Below, piece after piece: positions 59,098 to 64,000 of a stretch of 64,000 bases of DNA. The stretch is taken from the NCBI RefSeq assembly GCF_001949145.1, contig NW_019091369.1:1915807-1979806 (forward strand), read 5' to 3'. This DNA comes from Acanthaster planci (taxonomy: Eukaryota > Echinodermata > Asteroidea > Valvatida > Acanthasteridae). Numbering within the stretch: position 1 is the first letter of the stretch; the number at the start of each line of letters is the position of its first letter. The position numbers and the translations under genes are program-made. Under the pieces are notes generated by a model. That model was not told where the DNA came from, did no database searches, and worked only from the letters and a program-made list of their open reading frames with translations.

Positions 59098-62000
59098 CGA
59101 TTCGGCCTATGTATCACCTTTTTATGCTGTTTCTGTCAGCGCTACTGATGCCCATACCCAGCTGCATATTTACGCATTCGGTTGAAACTGTTGACTGCCG
59201 TTTTATGCCATCAGCCAGACTGATCTGTGGAGTGATGTTGCTATATGTAACTGTGATCATGCATAATGGAGATGAAGCCGGGCATTTTGCAGAGACTCGA
59301 GCAAGGTTGTAAAACTGTCTTCGCCATTAAAGAACATCCCTAAACGGCGTACGCCGTGGGGCGTCGTGCTGTGTAATGAAGGCATCTGTCAACTCGCCGG
59401 CTGACACGCCTCGCGAGTCCTGGGCTGCACGCGGCGGGAACCAGACCTACCGGACGCCCTGCCTGTACACAGCGACAAGAGAAAGAGAGAGACAGAGATA
59501 GGAGACAGCAATAAAAGCTTCCTAACGGAAATTACCTCCGGCCCCCATCGGCCGTAAATCACATCAAGTATTATTGCGTTATTAACCGCGCGAATTGTCG
59601 AGTTCTTTTTTTTTTCCCTCGATTTTAATCGATAGCGTGCTTGCTTAAAGCGCCCTCTGCCGGACATAGTTAGACATTTATAGGCAGAAATGTCGGTGTG
59701 CCACTTCTGGAAAATGAGTAGCATTTCACGCCTGAGAAACCGATCTTATCTCCAAGCCGCAGTAAATCTGTTCATGATAAGGTGCGCTAAAACCCCCTTT
59801 TCTATAAATAGTTGTGTCTTAGGCATCTGTTAACAGAGGGCGCCACTGGTGTCAATCCTGTCATTCTTCAGGTGTCCCGTTTCATGCGGCAAACCGAAAT
59901 CATTTTTTTTTATTGTAGTCTCTTTGTTCCGTGTGTCCACACGTGTATCCACTCTTGACAAGTAAACAGTCACGTGTACACATTTGTGAGGTCCGGATCT
60001 ACACTTATCAGATTAAAGGCCAAAAAACACTCAACGATTGTCCGGGAAAGGGAAGCCGTTTCCAGTTTGATTGTTGATCATAATTCATGCTATCTGAGCG
60101 GAGTATTGTACAGTTCGAGAATAAACGCCGAAGGAGGGTGACTCCAAGTTCAGTTGGTTTCGTCTTGAAGACCATTTTGTTTTTCGTCGAATGTAGTCAC
60201 ACGCGCGGCTTAAAGTCCAGCGTATTAATTAAACACCGCCAGTTAAGTTTTTGTTTTGATGGAACTGTAAAACAATAATAGCGAAGTGTTATTTTTGCAG
60301 GCCCCATTCGAGACTTTGTCACTGTTGGCTTTGGACAAACGAAACGTGTTCAGAGCCTTTTTTCATGGTTTGCATGGCGCATGCACCAGCGTGACGACAG
60401 CACATAATTTTTTTTGTAAGTGAATGAGGCTCTGAAGGGCACTGGTAAAGGCTCAAAGATTTTGGACAGCGTGCGCCCTTCGTCGTCAGGAAAATCGGTG
60501 TGCGGGTTGAAACAGGCTGCAGCCTGGTTGTGAAAACAATTAAGCCTTCGCCCAAATGAATGTGTTGGCGACAGGCCTATATACTTTAGGCCGAAGTCTT
60601 ATCCTGCAGAAGGCCACATTGACGAATTTGAGATGAGCAACGTTTGTTTCCTCTTTTCCCCCCAAAAATGTGATGTTCATTCGAAAACTTGTCGTTTGGC
60701 CTCCGAGGGGGGGGGCTTTCGGTGTTCCATTTCTGTACCTCCCCCACACGGGTACCACCACACGTGCTAATGAAGACGAATGGCCGGATTTAAGCACCAT
60801 CCATCATGGTGAACCGGTGACATTTCGGAAGATGGAAAAAAGAGCTCGAGAGAGAGAGAAAAAAAACTTGGCCGATGAACATTTACACGAATTGAAATAG
60901 GCTCAGAAGAAGGACGAGAAAGATGGCGAAACCTCAGACGATGAACGGGAACGTTGTTTCGACCAAGGAGAGGGAGACATGACCAGTTCATCTCGTTATT
61001 CGTGTCCGACTTGTCACCGTTCTTTTTTTTTTTTTTAACTTTTCAAAGCAGACTCATCAGTCAAGACTACGGGCCAGCCGGGCCGGTCGACCCACGGGGT
61101 CCCAGCTCCTGGTATGATTGGCAGGTTGTTTGGTTTGACGGCGTGCCGCAAACCTTTGCTGAAAGATAAAACCTGGCCAGGGATAATACGAAAACATTTT
61201 TTTTTATTTTCCCACGAAACCTTATATGCCTTTGATAAGGCACCCCGGTATTTACCCGACCGTCCTTTAATAATGAGACGACGAGATGGGACGGGCTCGG
61301 TCTGGATGTCACCTTTGGACCCCCGAAATGCTCGTGTAAACACCATCCCGATGGCTCATAATTCATGTGTGTATACAAGTGTGTCCCCATGTGGTGTGTA
61401 TAATTAAATGATTCCATCGCTAATTCCGGTTCGCCGGGCCGCATACCACACTGACACAATATTTGTCATAATTTTGAACGAGCAAACTGGGATATTCCTC
61501 CTTGTTCGGATTGCACTGGACGAAAGGACGCGAGCGTATACCAACGACCTTTGCATCATTGCGGGTCGGTGCCAAAAATTCCAATTCCCGATATTAGGCC
61601 TCAAGTGATGGTTCCCCCCTCGACAGATTCACTTTCTTGAGAAAAGTCGTAAACATGTCAGAACACAAGGCTGTCAGCGAAACGGACATCAATTATTTTG
61701 TCGCGTCGCCGTGTTGAAGAATGCAGGCAACTTCGTATAGCTTCGGTTCCTGGGGTTGTGGGGACTACTTGTCGTTCGGCGGTGAATGGGACGAGAGCCA
61801 AAGAAATGTCACAGCGCAGAGTTTTGTATCAAAGCTGAACCTGCTGGTGACTTCTTGTCTCCTGTGTTGTACAACACAGAGCAAAAGTTGGAAATCAAGA
61901 ACGCTCTGCAGACATGTTCCAGCTGGAACTCTGAAGCTTCGTCGCGTCGCAAATTCACCCGGGGTTGGCATCAGAGCGGACCAAATGTTGCCCTGCGGGT

Positions 62001-64000
62001 TGGCAATTTCCCCACAGCTAATCGAGATGCCAACTGCCTATCCAATCCGAAACAAGAGTTGCCCAGTTTTTATCTGATCTAGTAGCTATTACCGACTGTC
62101 TATTTCCAAACACAATACTAACCAAGGTCATTAAATTTCAAGTATACATTTTCCATTCCATTCTTGACCCTAAATCGGTTCCAGGGGGCAGTTACAGTAT
62201 CTGCCTTTTTTTCTCCACGACGTATTAAAATGGAAGAAAGTGCCCATATTAACTTCGTAGTTTGTTGTGTCTACATGTGCGCCTACAAATTACTGTCCGA
62301 ACCACCGTGTGACGTGGGTTGTATAACGGTATTTGAAGAGAAAAATGGTCACTATACATGTACATTTGAAACGATTGCGTAGGATCTACAGAATTAGACT
62401 TGAAATTTCCATTTTGTATAATTCAGACTATGGGTTTGTTTTTTCATAGCAATCTTATATTCTATATCATACTGAGTTTGTAAAAATAATCCCAGCCCAA
62501 AAAAGGAAGGAATTTGAGTCTGGAAATTACATCTACATAAGTAAAAATGAGTACAAAGAAAAACATAAGTCAAGAGTTTACTATGGGGAATGTCATAAAA
62601 GAATTCAAGTTTCCCAAACTGAAAAGGGGGCTTTGAGATTTTGATTGATAAAACACATTAGGTTCTGACAAACTTCGTAAGAGTTCTGTTCATAGGAATG
62701 GGCGCCGCTTTAAGATTTTGTTACGGGAGATTTGTTCCAACTTCGCACATCCTGCGCCGGTAAAACAGAGGTCCACCAAGTGTACGGAATGTTCAAAATC
62801 TGGCGAGGTCCGGACGATATGTAAAAGACAATTTCCAGACCCAGAAATGTACCCTAGTCACGTGGCTGGATACAGCCTCGCCGGTTGCTGGGACAACCGA
62901 TCGACCATGACCTCCTTAATTGGTCGTAAAAAATGCCACCCGCTTTAACAAGCCTCATACACCCGCCGTGGGGCTCTTTAAATGTTGTGTGATTGCGAAT
63001 TAAGCGGCCCCGCCGCGCCCGGCGCGGCCAATCAAGTTAATAGCCGGACCCAGCGAGGGGTCCCGTAGAAGTACTCGGGACAAGCGGTTTAAAAAAACTC
63101 CCGGCGGGGAAAGCCACCAGCACTGCTTGGGCTGGCTAGACTGGGAGACGCAGTTCGTGAGCCCGGTCGTACACCGAAATACAAGCGTAATGACACGGGT
63201 GTTTTAGACATTATAGACCCTACGAAAGATGTTGCCTTTACGCTGACAAAGGTTACAGTGATTCACTTCTGTGTAAGTTCACACTATCAGTCTGTTCAGT
63301 GTAATTGTCTCGAGCATCGTTGAATTTTTAAATTCTCGACGTTCCGAATCCCACTGACGCTTCTCGAAAAAGACGCGCATACACCACGTACCGGTTAACG
63401 AAAAAGAAACGGTTCTTTCACATCTTATCCGTCATCCAGAGCCGGGTTATTTTGGACTATGTCACAGCCGGGAGGGGGGGGGATTCCGTCCCCAAGAACT
63501 CCATTATCACGGTGACCGATCGTTCAATATCACACTGGGTTTTGATGTTGTGGTCATTGGAAATTCATGTCCTCCACGGCTTCCGTGCATCGAGCTCGCA
63601 CTGGAAAAAAGTAGGGCCTGTGGAAGTTTGGATAAGTTATCTCAGAAAAATGCGCATTGCGCGAGAACGGCTTGTCTGATTTCCACAAAAGAAGTGTCCA
63701 ATTGTTACTGAAAATATCCAGGAAGGTTTGGAGCGTGGAAGGAATGAGTTGAAAGTATGCAGTAGAAAATGTCAAGGGGGCCACGGCTCTCTGAGAGTTA
63801 AACTGGAAATGATCTGTACTGAGTTCAGCAACCGAAAATACTTTTAGAAATATAACTGGTGCGCACACATAATCCCAGTTCTGATACCTTTACTAATCGA
63901 CATGACAAGTATCGACTTCTGTCAAAATGTGAGAAACGGCCTGTGTTATTGATACTTTTACCCTATGCAAGTAAGGATTTTCAAGGTTTTGAAAATCTAT
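59098..64000. other. Right-hand region, no gene recognised
   Basis: CTCF-like motifs lie at 59648-59664 (minus) and 59829-59847 (plus). A G+C-rich patch with a palindrome is at 63012-63028. Short open frames show no family similarity. Confidence 0.5.
63012..63028. repeat. CpG-rich palindrome
   Basis: GCCGCGCC-C-GGCGCGGC is a perfect 8-base inverted repeat with a single-base spacer, followed by a CCAAT box (GGCCAATC). This could be part of a promoter of a gene beyond the window. Confidence 0.7.

Noticed and set aside
1-64000. CRISPR arrays, bacterial operons, phage genes
   Set aside because: The sequence is clearly animal: spliced genes, no arrays of regular direct repeats with spacers, no bacterial gene structure.

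Overview
The window looks like a piece of an invertebrate genome, most likely a non-vertebrate deuterostome (echinoderm, hemichordate or cephalochordate). The reasons are animal-type genes with GT-AG introns of about 100-2500 bases, proteins that align closely by eye with vertebrate orthologues, many short palindromic DNA elements, and one LINE fragment. Species cannot be fixed from sequence alone. There are two assembly gaps (18689-19656 and 36857-36936).

Layout. (1) 1-479, minus strand: the start of a rhodopsin-class GPCR of the GPR45/GPR63 type, running off the left edge. (2) 3437-12315, plus: complete 13-exon CCT8, the theta subunit of the TRiC/CCT chaperonin, with a perfect heat-shock element 56 bases before the ATG. 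(3) 13491-16175, minus: complete 5-exon GTF2E1 (TFIIE alpha), convergent with CCT8. (4) 16685-22336, plus: RABL3, head-to-head with GTF2E1 across 509 bases; four 5' exons and three 3' exons are visible and the middle falls in the gap. (5) 22337-54278: about 32 kb in which no gene could be recognised, holding a LINE tail, inverted-repeat elements, simple repeats and scattered CTCF-like motifs. (6) 54279-56027, minus: intact, single-exon FZD4 (Frizzled 4). (7) 56028-64000: upstream flank of FZD4, with no gene recognised.

How the genes relate. CCT8, GTF2E1 and RABL3 are housekeeping genes in a compact block. The GTF2E1/RABL3 divergent pair is also a neighbour pair in human, so this is probably an ancient shared promoter. 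FZD4 is a developmental Wnt receptor beside a large non-coding territory, the usual arrangement for a gene under distal control.

The most interesting points are: two similar alternative exons in RABL3 (20213-20263 and 21376-21414), both starting V-I-x-R-R-F; a GC-AG intron in RABL3; a 206-base palindromic element (49729-49934) carrying six GTTTAAAC-type boxes spaced 21-22 bases apart; a two-copy fold-back element family; TTAA-flanked elements with hairpin ends in CCT8 introns; and a marked excess of the octamer TACATGTA. Everything here was read by eye, with no alignment or database search.
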